A DNA stretch of 64,000 nucleotides from Paulinella micropora (Eukaryota; Cercozoa; Imbricatea; Euglyphida; Paulinellidae): positions 56,001 to 120,000 of the forward strand of contig WBZZ01005207.1 of NCBI GenBank assembly GCA_019918135.1. Direction: 5' to 3'. The notes beneath the pieces were generated by a model. The model searched no databases. It was not told where the DNA came from and saw only the letters and a program-made list of their open reading frames with translations. Shown here piece after piece: positions 18,766 through 28,057 of this stretch; the first letter of the stretch is position 1, and each line of letters opens with the position of its first letter. The position numbers were made by a program, and so were the translations under genes.

Positions 18766-19995
18766 ATGTCTCACCAACGAAACTTAATCGCTCAAAATCC
18801 TGACGGCGAATTTATAAATGTCAGCGTTGGATATGATGGTAATATTGAAACCAATAATATGAAGACTGCTTTTGGCGAAGCAACGACTGCTCAATTAACA
18901 CCAGTTTTACAGGAAATCTTCCCATATACCATCAATACTAGGATATGGACAAAAACAGAAACAAAATCGTCTGTGTCATTTTTGAATAATATGGCTGAAT
19001 TGAAAACTCAAGCGGATGCGATGGCGAATGCTGGACTGGTAAGTAAGAGGAGAATAAAATATAGAACTGGAACAGGTGTCCTTGCCCGCTTTACTGCTAT
19101 ATGGACAACGGATGATACAAAAGATTACTATTCATTTATTGGAATAGGAAATGACCTTAACGATGGATTTTATTTTTACAAAAATCAAGCAGGAATGAAT
19201 ATTGCGCATTGTTCGGGAAATGGTGTAGATTATATTGACCAAGAAGACTGGGACGACCCATGCGATGGGAATTTTGCTATGCCAAACTTAGACTGGAGCA
19301 AAGGAAATGTATTTCAAATTCAATTCCAATATTTAGGCTTTGGTGCTATCAAGTTTTATATTGAAAATCCCATAACAGGATTATTTCAATTAGTTCATAT
19401 GATTGAGTATGCGAATGCGAATGAAGGTGTAAGCCTGCGAAATACAACATTACCTTTTACGGCAGTCATGAGAAATGATGCAAAGACTGGAATACAAATT
19501 CTTAAAACAGCGAGTGCCAGTTTATTTATTGAGGGGTCAAATACTATTAATACCAGTATTACAAATACTGCGGAAGGAGACGAAAAAACGAGCACCACTG
19601 AAAGCCCCATTTTAAGTATCAGGAATAAAGCACTATTCAATAATAGCCTCACCAACTATTCAAATGTCTTTCCTTCCTTGGTAAGTATTACAAATGAAGA
19701 TACTAAGTCAAATGTCGTCAGAATGGTATTGAATGGGACACTAACAGGGGCTGGTTTTGCCGATGTTGATGCCACAACTTCAATCGTAGATACAGACACA
19801 AAAGCAACCGCTATCGCCAACGGAACGACAATTTTTAAGATTTACGTAAATGCCACCTCAACTCAACAGATTAATCTCAGAACTTACGATATTCAATTAA
19901 CACCGAACGATGTTTTGACATTCACACAGAAGGCTGTGTCGGCAGGTGCTGGTAGCAATATTAATGTTATCGCTAACTTTATAGAAGACCAATAG
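18766..19995 (+). CDS. Probable virion spike or adhesin
   Basis: A 409-residue protein starts MSHQRNLIAQNPDGEF right after a hairpin module. It is beta-rich, with Thr/Asn/Ser-rich repeats and a central part (residues about 110-240: FTAIWTTDDTKDYYSFIGIG...FQIQFQYLGFGAIKFYIENP) that resembles a lectin-like sandwich fold. The C terminus (LRTYDIQLTPNDVLTF...) resembles phage and large-virus receptor-binding tips. No catalytic motif. It is the last gene of the plus-strand virion block, so a second host-attachment protein beside the S74 fibre is the most likely role. Family not named. Confidence 0.55.
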   Translation: MSHQRNLIAQNPDGEFINVSVGYDGNIETNNMKTAFGEATTAQLTPVLQEIFPYTINTRIWTKTETKSSVSFLNNMAELKTQADAMANAGLVSKRRIKYRTGTGVLARFTAIWTTDDTKDYYSFIGIGNDLNDGFYFYKNQAGMNIAHCSGNGVDYIDQEDWDDPCDGNFAMPNLDWSKGNVFQIQFQYLGFGAIKFYIENPITGLFQLVHMIEYANANEGVSLRNTTLPFTAVMRNDAKTGIQILKTASASLFIEGSNTINTSITNTAEGDEKTSTTESPILSIRNKALFNNSLTNYSNVFPSLVSITNEDTKSNVVRMVLNGTLTGAGFADVDATTSIVDTDTKATAIANGTTIFKIYVNATSTQQINLRTYDIQLTPNDVLTFTQKAVSAGAGSNINVIANFIEDQ

Positions 19996-20137
19996 ATATT
20001 TGCAAATTCACACTCCCGCTACCCCTCCCCTGTGTTTTGCAAACATCGTGAAAAAATAAAAAAATATTACATCGTAAAAACGATGTTTTAGAAATAGACG
20101 AAAGTCGCAGACGAAAGTCTAATTTCTAAAATATCAA
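19996..20137. repeat. Hairpin module between convergent genes
   Basis: TTTGCAAATTCACACTCCCGC...GTGTTTTGCAAA is followed by CATCG and by TTTTAGAAATAGACGAAAGT...AGTCTAATTTCTAAAA. It lies between two gene ends, so this copy cannot be a promoter for either neighbour. Confidence 0.65.
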
Positions 20138-20599
20138 TCATAAATATTTTTTTACCGCATCTTTGTTATTAAAATAAGGTTGTTGAATTAAATATTCAAG
20201 GTATGGTTTATCAATCTTAGCGACATCTTCAATTTTCATTTTTTTATACTTACCATATTGAAGAAAAATATCGGTTTTTTCTATTTCTTCGCCGACCTTA
20301 GCCTTTATTTCGGTGATACCAGTCTCTTTTAAATCAGCAGTCGTAAAAGGAGTGCTCTGCTCTTCGTCCGTTATAGACTCCAACGGAATTACTACTTTAA
20401 CATTATCATAATGTTGATTTTGTTCAAAATCAACATTGGGCTTGTATTGCTCGTAGAATGAAACAATGTCTGGCTTAGTCCATTTAATCGTGGGCTTTTT
20501 AATTTCAATGTCATTTTTGTTTTTGTCTTTGACAAAATCAAAAATATTCCACTTTTCAATTTCATTCAAGTAGTCTTGCTTAGTGCTTAGGTCTGTCAT
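20138..20599 (-). CDS. ExoX-C-like domain protein (longer paralogue)
   Basis: A 153-residue protein. Its C-terminal 40 residues (LQYGKYKKMKIEDVAKIDKP...YLEYLIQQPYF) match the small domain often found at the C terminus of exodeoxyribonuclease X-like proteins (pattern FGKYKG...I..vA..DP.YL.W). The adjacent gene carries a second copy. The N-terminal 100 residues are charged and include an in-frame palindrome coding NVDFEQNQHYDNV. No exonuclease core is present, so a DNA-binding or accessory replication role next to PolB is an inference. Intact. Confidence 0.6.
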   Translation of the reverse strand: MTDLSTKQDYLNEIEKWNIFDFVKDKNKNDIEIKKPTIKWTKPDIVSFYEQYKPNVDFEQNQHYDNVKVVIPLESITDEEQSTPFTTADLKETGITEIKAKVGEEIEKTDIFLQYGKYKKMKIEDVAKIDKPYLEYLIQQPYFNNKDAVKKYL

Positions 20600-20628
20600 G
20601 GTATATAATATGTAATGTTATTTTTTTA

Positions 20629-20916
20629 TTAAATGTATTTTTTTACTTCACTTTTAATGTCGGCAAATTTCTCAAACCACGGCTGTTTCATAACCCATTC
20701 AAGATATGGCTTATCAATAACTGCTACATCTTGAATTTTCTTACCGCGATATTTACCAAATGGAAAAATATCCATTGGCTTGCCTTCCTTTCTCTTTTCA
20801 ATCGCCTTGATTTCGTCGTTAATTACCTTTTGAATATCGGTAAGAGCAAAAGTTTCTTTTTTATTTTCAATAGAGAGTTTTTCAAACTTCTCGCATAGTC
20901 TGGTTAGGGTGGTCAT
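20629..20916 (-). CDS. ExoX-C-like domain protein (short paralogue)
   Basis: A 95-residue protein with the same C-terminal domain as its neighbour (FPFGKYRGKKIQDVAVIDKP...YLEWVMKQPWF), preceded by a short helical N terminus. The two genes lie in tandem, 30 bases apart, on the PolB strand and likely arose by duplication. This one matches the domain consensus better. Function beyond probable nucleic-acid binding is unknown. Confidence 0.65.
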   Translation of the reverse strand: MTTLTRLCEKFEKLSIENKKETFALTDIQKVINDEIKAIEKRKEGKPMDIFPFGKYRGKKIQDVAVIDKPYLEWVMKQPWFEKFADIKSEVKKYI

Positions 20917-20990
20917 AGTATAGTATAGGGTATATATTTTATAGAAAAAATTAATTATTTATTTTTTCTTTTTTTTAATAATTAATTCTT

Positions 20991-23926
20991 TTATGACCTT
21001 ATATGGTATCCTCGTGGAATGCTGTCATTGTCAGTATAGAAATCTCGTCCGCACCATCTCATCTTATTTACAACTTTTACCACATTCTTTTGGTGTTGGA
21101 TACTAAAGTGATCAATGTGTTGCTGTTTGCTGTTTCTGCTCGTGTGTATCTTCTTCATTATGAAGTCTCTTGTGTTTGTCAGGCTTTCGCCCTTGTCCAT
21201 TAGTTCATATGAAGCAGGATTTAATTTCTTCAAGTCCAATCCTTTTCCTCTAAAGTGGAAATGTGTCTTGCCTCTATGTTGATTTTGTTTAAAATCAACA
21301 TTATCGCCTTTCTTGACATACTCCAACATATACAATTTTGGTGCTATCCATATACCCCTTATTATTTTACAATCATCGCCAAGGTCATCACTCATACCGC
21401 CGATTGATTTATCTCTAAATCTTCTTATTTTTTCTATCGTTTTTACATGTGCTTGAATGCTGTCTGTGTCTGTATAATAATAATCATTTTCTAGATTGTT
21501 GTCTGGATTAGCCTCCGTCATATATTTATACATAATTCGTCTGCTGTATGCTAATATGAAGGCTCCGCAGTGTGTCGGTTTTGTAATTTTCTTTTCTAAT
21601 GTTTTCTCGTCTCTTGGAATTCCGCTGATAAGCCATAAATCGTCATTAAACTTTTCAATATCGGTTATCACATGACTAGCCCAAAATTTCCAATATTCAC
21701 TATTTTTTGAAATATACTTACTCGTTGAGTTTATCGGTCTTTGGATTGTCTTCCCGTATAAGGCATTCATAAATAACTTAGCGAGTAGATATTGTGGTGT
21801 TCCTTTCTTTGAATTTTGTTTTTTCTTGAATAACTCCAAAATGTAATCTTTAAATACTGGTTCGGCTCCTTCCGTGTAGTACCCGCGATTAATTTTAATC
21901 TTATATCCAAGTTCTATCATGTCTTCAATATCAACACTTGTAAGCCATTGGTCATTCATGTCTTTTAGTTCCCACTTTAAACAACCCTTATCATTTCTAA
22001 AAGGCACTCGCGGGTGTAAGAGATTTTTTGGTGATATGAAATCAATATTCCATATACCCAACTTACCCAACATTTTCTCTGTTGGTTCTTTATGTTCTCT
22101 TATTTCGCCCGTCATATAGTCTTCTAACATGGCTGTTGGATAAAGCGAGACTACATCCGCATCAATGAGATAATCTTTAATTTCATCAAAAGATATTTCT
22201 CCGTTTAAATATTTTTCGTATTGTTTTGAAATAAATCTTCGTTTGCTTGGATAAGTTCTAGCCCCATAAATAGCCTTTCTAAAATCTTTTTCTTGGTTCA
22301 ATTTTGGAAGTTGAATAATATATTTTTTATCTATCTCTTTTTTCCATAAGTTGAAGGTCAATGAAGACGTTGACATAAACTCGGAGAGATTGGTCTTATT
22401 CTCTTCAAATGTTGATTTATTCAATCTTTCATATAATTCCTTCAAACCCATAACATCACAGGCGAGATATTTTAAGCAGTCATTCTTGGTTTCTTCATCC
22501 AACTCCTCCCACCTTTTCGCCTTACTATGGTCAAAATCGCCTTTTAAAATATCGCATCCTAAGGTTTCAAGGTTCTTCTTAAGGCTTCCCTCCGTGTGCT
22601 TACACAAGTCCCAAAATTTCATATTCTTGTATTCCATTGAAATGATAGCACCATTATTAATCAATGGAGTATCTTTTATCTTTCTTTTAATGAATTCTTT
22701 CTGAATGAAATAATGGTCAAATTTCGCTCCATTAAAGGCATTAACATATAATCTCGCTTCGGGTTTCTTCTTTTTTAATTCGTCAGCATATTCAAAAATG
22801 ATATCAACCAATTTTGAAATACAATCATCACCAGCGACATATTTAAAACCAATGTTTCCAATGGTATAGCCCGCTATATATGGTATGTGTAATTCTTGCT
22901 CATTTACGAATGTTTCTAAGTCGTAATGAAAGATTTCGTCTTTGTTATTATATGACATTTCCTTGAAGGTTGTCAATAAACTATCAACTCTGTCTTTCTT
23001 TTTTCTTAGTTTCGCCATAGCATATGTAATTCTCTTATTATTACATCTATGACTATTAAAATAAGTTTTGAAACAATCCTCGCATCTCTTTTTGGTTCTT
23101 CCAATAAATTCTAAATAATGTCCTTCATCCAAATAACAAAGGACATCAGCAGAAATTAAAGGGTCTTCGTAATTTCGTAAAGTTTGTTTTGTTGTCGCAT
23201 CGGTTATTTCATAATACTTTCCTTCAATACAATATTTTTTTAGAATTTCAAAACCAACCGAAAAAGGAATGAATGTATCAGGTTCAAGATTAAATTCTTT
23301 TCTAATTTCATTACAGGCTCTTTTGTTTGTCTTGAAGTTCAATATTTTTTTATTGACTTGAAAGAAACAATTATTATTATTACTTCTTGGATTGATATGT
23401 GTTCCTTCGTCTGTTTTGGTTTTCTTGTCGTTTCCCGATAAATTACAACCTCCTCCGTTTTCTTGGATAAATTCAATTCTCATATATTGAATAAAGCGGT
23501 CATAACCATTCGCACTCGCCTCAATATTTTCCTCATTGTATAGTATTATGGCATTAAATAAGTCTTCAATATTTTTATCTTTACCGCATTAAAAGTTTTC
23601 CATCTATAAAACTTTTCATCGTCTATATCGGTAATATAAGCAAACTTGACATGGATACTCGCTTCGTTCGTCATACCTCTGCTTCTGGCATCTCTTACCG
23701 CTCTCATAAGTGCCTTCTCAATCTCATCGCTGTCATAAAAGTTAATATCAAGTCTCTTTAATCGGTATGTATATGAATTTAAGGCTCTATTAAATCTTGG
23801 TCTTAATTCAATAAGTTTTACTTCCCTTCGTCTTGGTTCTGTAGTTTTTGTTTCCCTTAAATTCGCTCTTACCCTCAATAGTTCAACATTTTCTTTTGCT
23901 GGTCTTGGTGGTAAAGGTGGTGGCAT
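20991..23926 (-). CDS. polB: Protein-primed DNA polymerase B (one frameshift)
   Basis: This polymerase would replicate the element from its inverted repeats. The main frame (23483-20991, 830 aa) shows a 3'-5' exonuclease with HYDLETF (about residue 187), NAFNGAKFDHY (248) and YLACDVMGL (339). The polymerase motifs are A, DADVVSLYP (441); B, KLFMNALYG (569); and C, YYTDTDS (669). The C-terminal ending resembles other protein-primed polymerases. The frame remains open upstream of its first ATG. The ORF at 23926-23546 (126 aa, starting MPPPLPPRPAKENV) passes into it through a single-base slip near 23580-23590, with matching protein style. The true gene is therefore about 975 residues. A palindrome is translated in frame near 21285 (NVDFKQNQH). 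The lesion may be an assembly error. Confidence 0.9.
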
Positions 23927-24034
23927 GTTATTTTTATATCAATACGAATATAAAAATATTGAAAAATAATTAATAAATTATCTGTTATATTTATAACTAA
24001 TAATATATTATCCTTAATATATAATTCATATATA

Positions 24035-24256
24035 TTATTTTAGTGCTTCTTCCATTCGCTTTAACTTCATTAAGGCCTGCTTTACTTCTTCTCTTTTTTT
24101 CTTTCTTCGTTCCGCTATTAATGTTTTATTTTGGTTGTAATATTCCATTGCCTTTTGCTTGTGCCTTTCGGGGTCTTTCTTTATGAATTCCCTAGCCCTT
24201 TTCCGTAAGGCTTCCTTTTTCTCTTCTGGAGTTTTGTATATTGCTTTTCTACCCAT
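24035..24256 (-). CDS. Small basic helical protein
   Basis: A 73-residue protein, MGRKAIYKTPEEKKEALRKR..., almost wholly Lys/Arg/Glu and predicted helical. It contains a YYNQNKT segment seen in small DNA-binding proteins of viruses and phages. It lies in the minus-strand cluster upstream of PolB, with an A/T-rich spacer before it. No family named; possible DNA binding. Confidence 0.5.
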   Translation of the reverse strand: MGRKAIYKTPEEKKEALRKRAREFIKKDPERHKQKAMEYYNQNKTLIAERRKKKREEVKQALMKLKRMEEALK

Positions 24257-24312
24257 CTTATATAATACAAAAAAATAATCTTTAATATAAATTAAATATT
24301 GTTTATAATATT

Positions 24313-24594
24313 TTAAATTGTAATTTCAATCCCGTAATGTTTTCCTAATCCTCCTCCATAGATTGAATAATATACTTGTTTCCTTCCTTTAAACTTAAGA
24401 GTTCCTGCCAAGTGCTTATTAATATAACCTAGTTGTTTTCCGCTTTCTGTTTCAACCTTTACCGCATTTTTATCAAATTTGTTTTCTGGTTCGTGTTGAA
24501 TGAAAACTTTTTCGCCTCGCCCAATTGTTTTAAGATAAGAGATATTTCCCTGTCTCCCATCAAATGAAACACCTACAACTCTGGTCGTCGTCAT
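24313..24594 (-). CDS. Stand-alone HIRAN-domain protein
   Basis: A 93-residue protein that is nearly all HIRAN domain. It has VVGVSFDGRQGNI at the start, then VFIQHEPENKFDKNAVKVE with the family's signature E-N..D.NAV, and GKQLGYINKHLA. HIRAN domains bind 3' ends of single-stranded DNA, as in HLTF and Rad5. In the Polinton it probably works with replication or repair intermediates near PolB. Intact; start chosen at MTTTRVVG. Confidence 0.85.
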   Translation of the reverse strand: MTTTRVVGVSFDGRQGNISYLKTIGRGEKVFIQHEPENKFDKNAVKVETESGKQLGYINKHLAGTLKFKGRKQVYYSIYGGGLGKHYGIEITI

Positions 24595-24635
24595 CTTATA
24601 TAATAGTAGAAAAAATAATCTTTAATATAAATTAA

Positions 24636-25073
24636 TTATTGTTTGTTTTCGTAATATTTTTCTATATCATCATTTCTACGACAAATTATTTCAACTAGTC
24701 TCCCACCTAACATAATCTCCTCTTTCTCCGCGAAGAAATCTCTATGAAACTCTGTTTTTTCGTGTGTGTATTTGCCGTATATTCCAATAGTCTTACCACA
24801 GACACATGGAAATTTTTCTTTAATCTTTTGCTTTCTCCATTCTGATTTCTTTTGCTTTGCTAATTGTTTGTAATCTGTATTTTTATTATCTTCTTCGTAT
24901 TTTGATAATACTTCCTTTTCGTAAAACTCCCTTGCTTGCTTTTCTGCTTCTTCCTTTGACCTATTTCTTGTTATACATATTTCTTTCTTCTTCTTCACAC
25001 CATTCTCACACCATTTTATATAAACTCTATCTGTAGAGACATATACACCACCTTTCGTAATTTTTCTAACCAT
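24636..25073 (-). CDS. Zinc-finger-like protein next to the right repeat
   Basis: A 145-residue, Lys/Glu-rich protein. After a short beta-like start (GGVYVSTDRVYIKWCENG) and a helical charged middle comes PCVCGKTIGIYGKYTHEKTEFHR, a CxC...HxxxxxxH arrangement that may form a zinc finger. A 54-residue gene with a similar CEC...H...H motif lies near the end of the relic Polinton (39063-39227). It is the first gene inside the right inverted repeat. Role unknown; DNA binding is plausible. Confidence 0.55.
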   Translation of the reverse strand: MVRKITKGGVYVSTDRVYIKWCENGVKKKKEICITRNRSKEEAEKQAREFYEKEVLSKYEEDNKNTDYKQLAKQKKSEWRKQKIKEKFPCVCGKTIGIYGKYTHEKTEFHRDFFAEKEEIMLGGRLVEIICRRNDDIEKYYENKQ

Positions 25074-25136
25074 TTTATATTAGACACTTTTTTATTTACT
25101 TAATAAGGAATTTAAAAGTGTCGGATATATACATAT

Positions 25137-25425
25137 GTTTTCTCTAGGCGCTAAATCTATAATCTAGATTATAGGTATCTCAAATATATTTGAGATTGGG
25201 GGCTCTTTAGGGTGTTTTGTGCTCAATCTATAATCTCTTTTAGATTATAGATATTATTGATTGTGCGGAATATCTACAACATGTAAATCTCCGACATGTC
25301 GGAGATAGGGATATGGTGCTTTTAGCCTTCTGTATTGATTGCTTGTTTTTATCATACACCGGAAAGTGGTCGGAAATTTTTGTCTGTTATAAAAATTTAT
25401 GACCAGTTCCGGTGTATCAACTACT
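25137..25425 (-). repeat. Right terminal inverted repeat of the Polinton
   Basis: Exact inverted copy of 2058-2346 by direct reading. It ends CAACTACT at 25425, immediately before the TGTATT duplication. Confidence 0.95.
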
Positions 25426-25431
25426 TGTATT
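25426..25431. repeat. Right target-site duplication TGTATT
   Basis: Same hexamer as 2052-2057, in the same orientation. Confidence 0.93.
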
Positions 25432-25694
25432 CTCAGTAAAGTTCAGTTCCAGTAACAAGGAAGTAGTCGTGGGATTATTTTAGTGTCATATACTGACATC
25501 CGGAACTCAATCTGCCGGAATTCCTCAGAAGGAATAGTCTGTCAATTGTGTTTAATCAGACTTGCTTTTAGTCGTGTGTATTTCGGATGTACGTCCGGAG
25601 CACTCCTCTCAGTTCGGATCACGGTTTTATTCATCATCGAATATATTCAGTCTTCGTCTTTCACGGTTATGCAGCCTTGATTGCTAACGACCTC
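25432..25694 (+). other. Leader or LTR-like region of copia copy 1
   Basis: Non-coding sequence between the Polinton and the gag start. By position it should be 5' LTR or leader of the plus-strand copia element, but I find no second copy to prove an LTR. Confidence 0.35.
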
Positions 25695-27181
25695 ATGAGC
25701 AAGACACAGACCCCCAAACTACTCAACCTTGGAAGCGTACCCACGCACCCAATAAACGACTTTACCAGGAATGGAAATTTCAGTTCCAATCCTTCACCTA
25801 CGGAGATAGCGCAGAATTAGGAGACATGGTAGCCTCCGTGTTTGAGGAACCGGACAAAGCCATAGCCAGATTCCCCTACGACCCTACTGAAATCCGTATT
25901 GCAGAAGACTGGTCAGAGTCTTCAGATGATGAGCAAGAAACACAACCCCCGAAAGAGAGCGAAAAGGACAAGCCTAGACAGCAAGGCAAAACCGCCGGTG
26001 CTCAGAAAGGTAGTGCCTCAGCACTCTCGAAAACAGAAGACGAACTGGAAGAAGAGAGAAAGGCCAGACGAGCACAGACAACCAAGAGAGCCCATTCCAG
26101 AAAAAAGAAGACAAACAATCAATATGCACAACGAATGCGTAGGTTGGGACTTTACGTCTCTGTAGCTTTCAAAGCACCAGTCCTAGTGACAATGTGCATG
26201 GGAGTGGAAGACAGAAGCCCCATTGGCATGTTAGTCTTAGTGGGAAAAAGGTATGGAGGCAAATCACTTCTTGATATGATCATAAGATGGCAAAAGTACA
26301 TTGTCGCTACCCCTAAGGGAGACATTGCCTACTGGCTAGACGAAAACCGTCTTACGGAACTCCAAATACAGAGAGATTATAGTGGCAAAATCCCTAACGA
26401 ATTTTTCACCGCACAGCTCTTGTATAAACTCTCCTTCCACCCGGCTTTTGGAGGGCTAGATGCCCTGATGATACAGTTCGAAAACAAGGGGATTACTGCT
26501 CACTCTGAAGTAGAAGATATGCTCAGAAAGATCTGGATTAAGTACAAACTGAAACAGAGAACTCAGAAAAAGCTCTACGGAGCAGGCGAAACCCCCGACA
26601 AAACTAATGGACAACGCAAGAATACCGAAAGATCATTCGTGTCTGAACAGTCAGACAGCGAAACAAGACGTTGCTTTAACTGCAACGGGACAGGTCATTT
26701 AGCGTTTGAGTGCAAGAACACCTGCACTAAGAATAGCTGCAAGAAAGGCAAAGGTAAACACCCCCGTAAGGATTGCCCTCTTGACAGGAAACGTAGGCAG
26801 ATAGGAACAAAACCCTCTAACAAATCCCCGAGATCCACTGTCGCTGTCGCAGAGCAAGCCTCTGACGAACAGGACGAGGAGCAAGGAGAAGAAAAGCCTG
26901 AAAAGGAAGAACAGGATGACGCAGAACACGAGGATGATTCTCCCTCTGTGTTCGTTGTCATGGGTGGAAGTTTAGACCCCGAAGAGGAAGAGAAGCCTAA
27001 TGCTAGACGACGATCAGCTAGAGCAGCACTCAGCAAGTCCGCACACAACAAGTCAACACTCAGCAGGTCAGCAGTCAACAGACTAGCAGTCAGCAGAACA
27101 GCAGACAGCAAAACAATAGTCGACAGACAAGCAGCAGCAGTCAACAGACTAGCAGCAGAGCAGCAGACAGCAAGACAATAG
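25695..27181 (+). pseudogene. Copia gag with zinc knuckle (copy 1)
   Basis: ATG 25695 (MSKTQTPKLLNLGS) starts a gag that changes frame before 25826 and then stays open to 27181 (451 aa). A region rich in charged residues and a capsid-like helical domain are followed by the zinc knuckle CFNCNGTGHLAFEC (CX2CX4HX4C) and a second Cys/His cluster (CTKNSCKKGKGKHPRKDC). The start, PYDP motif and order match the gag of copy 3 at 54945, so both belong to one family. Gag forms the retrotransposon particle and binds its RNA. The frame is open at its end but runs into an Ala/Arg/Ser repeat region, so the downstream pol cannot be read continuously. Confidence 0.75.
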
Positions 27182-27420
27182 TCGACAGACAAGCAGCAGC
27201 AGTCCACAGACTAGCAGTCAGCAGAACAGCAGACAGCAAAACAACAGTCGACAGAAAAGCAGCAGCCGTAGTCAACAGACTAGCAGTCAGCAGGACAGCA
27301 GTCAACAGGTCAGTAACCAACAAACCAGCACTCAACCGACAAGCAGTCAACAGGCTAGCAATAGACGACAGAGCAGCAGACAGCAAGCACGTAGACAAAA
27401 GCAACAGCAGGCAGAGATGG
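27005..27420 (+). repeat. Tandem-repeat low-complexity segment
   Basis: Degenerate units around GACTAGCAGTCAGCAGAACAG and GACAGCAAAACAATAGTCGACAG repeat through this stretch. The gag frame translates them as Ser/Arg/Ala/Val repeats until its stop at 27181. Confidence 0.7.
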
Positions 27421-27637
27421 AGAGAAAGAGTGAAAGAGCACAGTCGCAAACCACTACCCTCTCATCTAAGAAACAACAGAAAAAGATGATGGAGAGTAAG
27501 GGTGAAAGAGCACAGGCACAACCCACTTCCCTCTCATCCACAGTCACACATTCACAGAAGATGGACAGAAGAGTGAAAGAGCACAGTCGCCACCCTCTAA
27601 CATCTCATCCACAGACACACAGTCACAGACTGAACGC

Positions 27638-28036
27638 ATGGGAAGATGTGAGCCACCACCACATCCTATCTACGCAAATCTCAAGCCTGGTTACTCTCTC
27701 ACACCCAAACAGAGAACACTGGTATATGAGCAGCTAGATAAGAACGGGCACCCTAGGTGTCAAGGTAGGAACACAAAAGGAGAACAGTGTGGGATTTCTC
27801 GCAACCCCAAATTTTACGGTTCCCCTAATCTCATGGCGAAACGGTTCGCATATGGTTCGTTTTGCGGCTATCATGCCGAACAAGAACCCTTATTTCCCTT
27901 CATAGACCTAGCAAGACCGGCAGCAGAAAGACCTAGTAAAAATAGCAAGTTCCCAGACGAAGCAGGACTGATAGCTGTAGCCGAACAGTGCCTAGAATTG
28001 TACGGCAACATTCAGGGTTACAATCAGCTGAACTAA
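27638..28036 (+). CDS. Retrotransposon Cys-domain segment (C...C...CGYHA)
   Basis: An internal piece of the copia polyprotein with an unusual Cys/His module: GHPRCQGRNTKGEQCGISR, then AYGSFCGYHAEQEP. A closely similar module lies at 56580-56720 in copy 3 (KCHGKNKKNSPCQIS ... TYGLFCGYHAKK), also after the zinc knuckle. The pattern (basic Cys loop, Gly-x-x-Cys, then Cys-x-x-His) resembles small DUF5763-type zinc-binding modules. Classical copia elements do not carry it between gag and protease. Its role is unknown; conservation between two decayed copies indicates it was functional. Confidence 0.6.
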   Translation: MGRCEPPPHPIYANLKPGYSLTPKQRTLVYEQLDKNGHPRCQGRNTKGEQCGISRNPKFYGSPNLMAKRFAYGSFCGYHAEQEPLFPFIDLARPAAERPSKNSKFPDEAGLIAVAEQCLELYGNIQGYNQLN

Positions 28037-28057
28037 GAGTGGCGTTATTACCCCGCA

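Larger units (their letters stand above)
2058..25425 (+). mobile_element. Full-length Maverick/Polinton element
   Basis: A 23,368-bp element is bounded by 289-bp inverted repeats and a 6-bp target duplication. Inside are all core Polinton genes: rve integrase, protein-primed DNA polymerase B, packaging ATPase, adenain-like protease, minor (penton-like) and major capsid proteins. Base composition is strongly AT-rich except for a GC-rich insert at 14305-15946. Genes at the left end (2.4-5.6 kb) and the replication cluster at the right end (20.1-25.1 kb) run on the minus strand. The virion block (5.7-20.0 kb) runs mostly on the plus strand. Identical repeats and an intact duplication argue for recent insertion. 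The site is 5' of a copia gag gene, probably in that element's LTR or leader. The element is an endogenous virus-like transposon of a protist. Confidence 0.95.
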
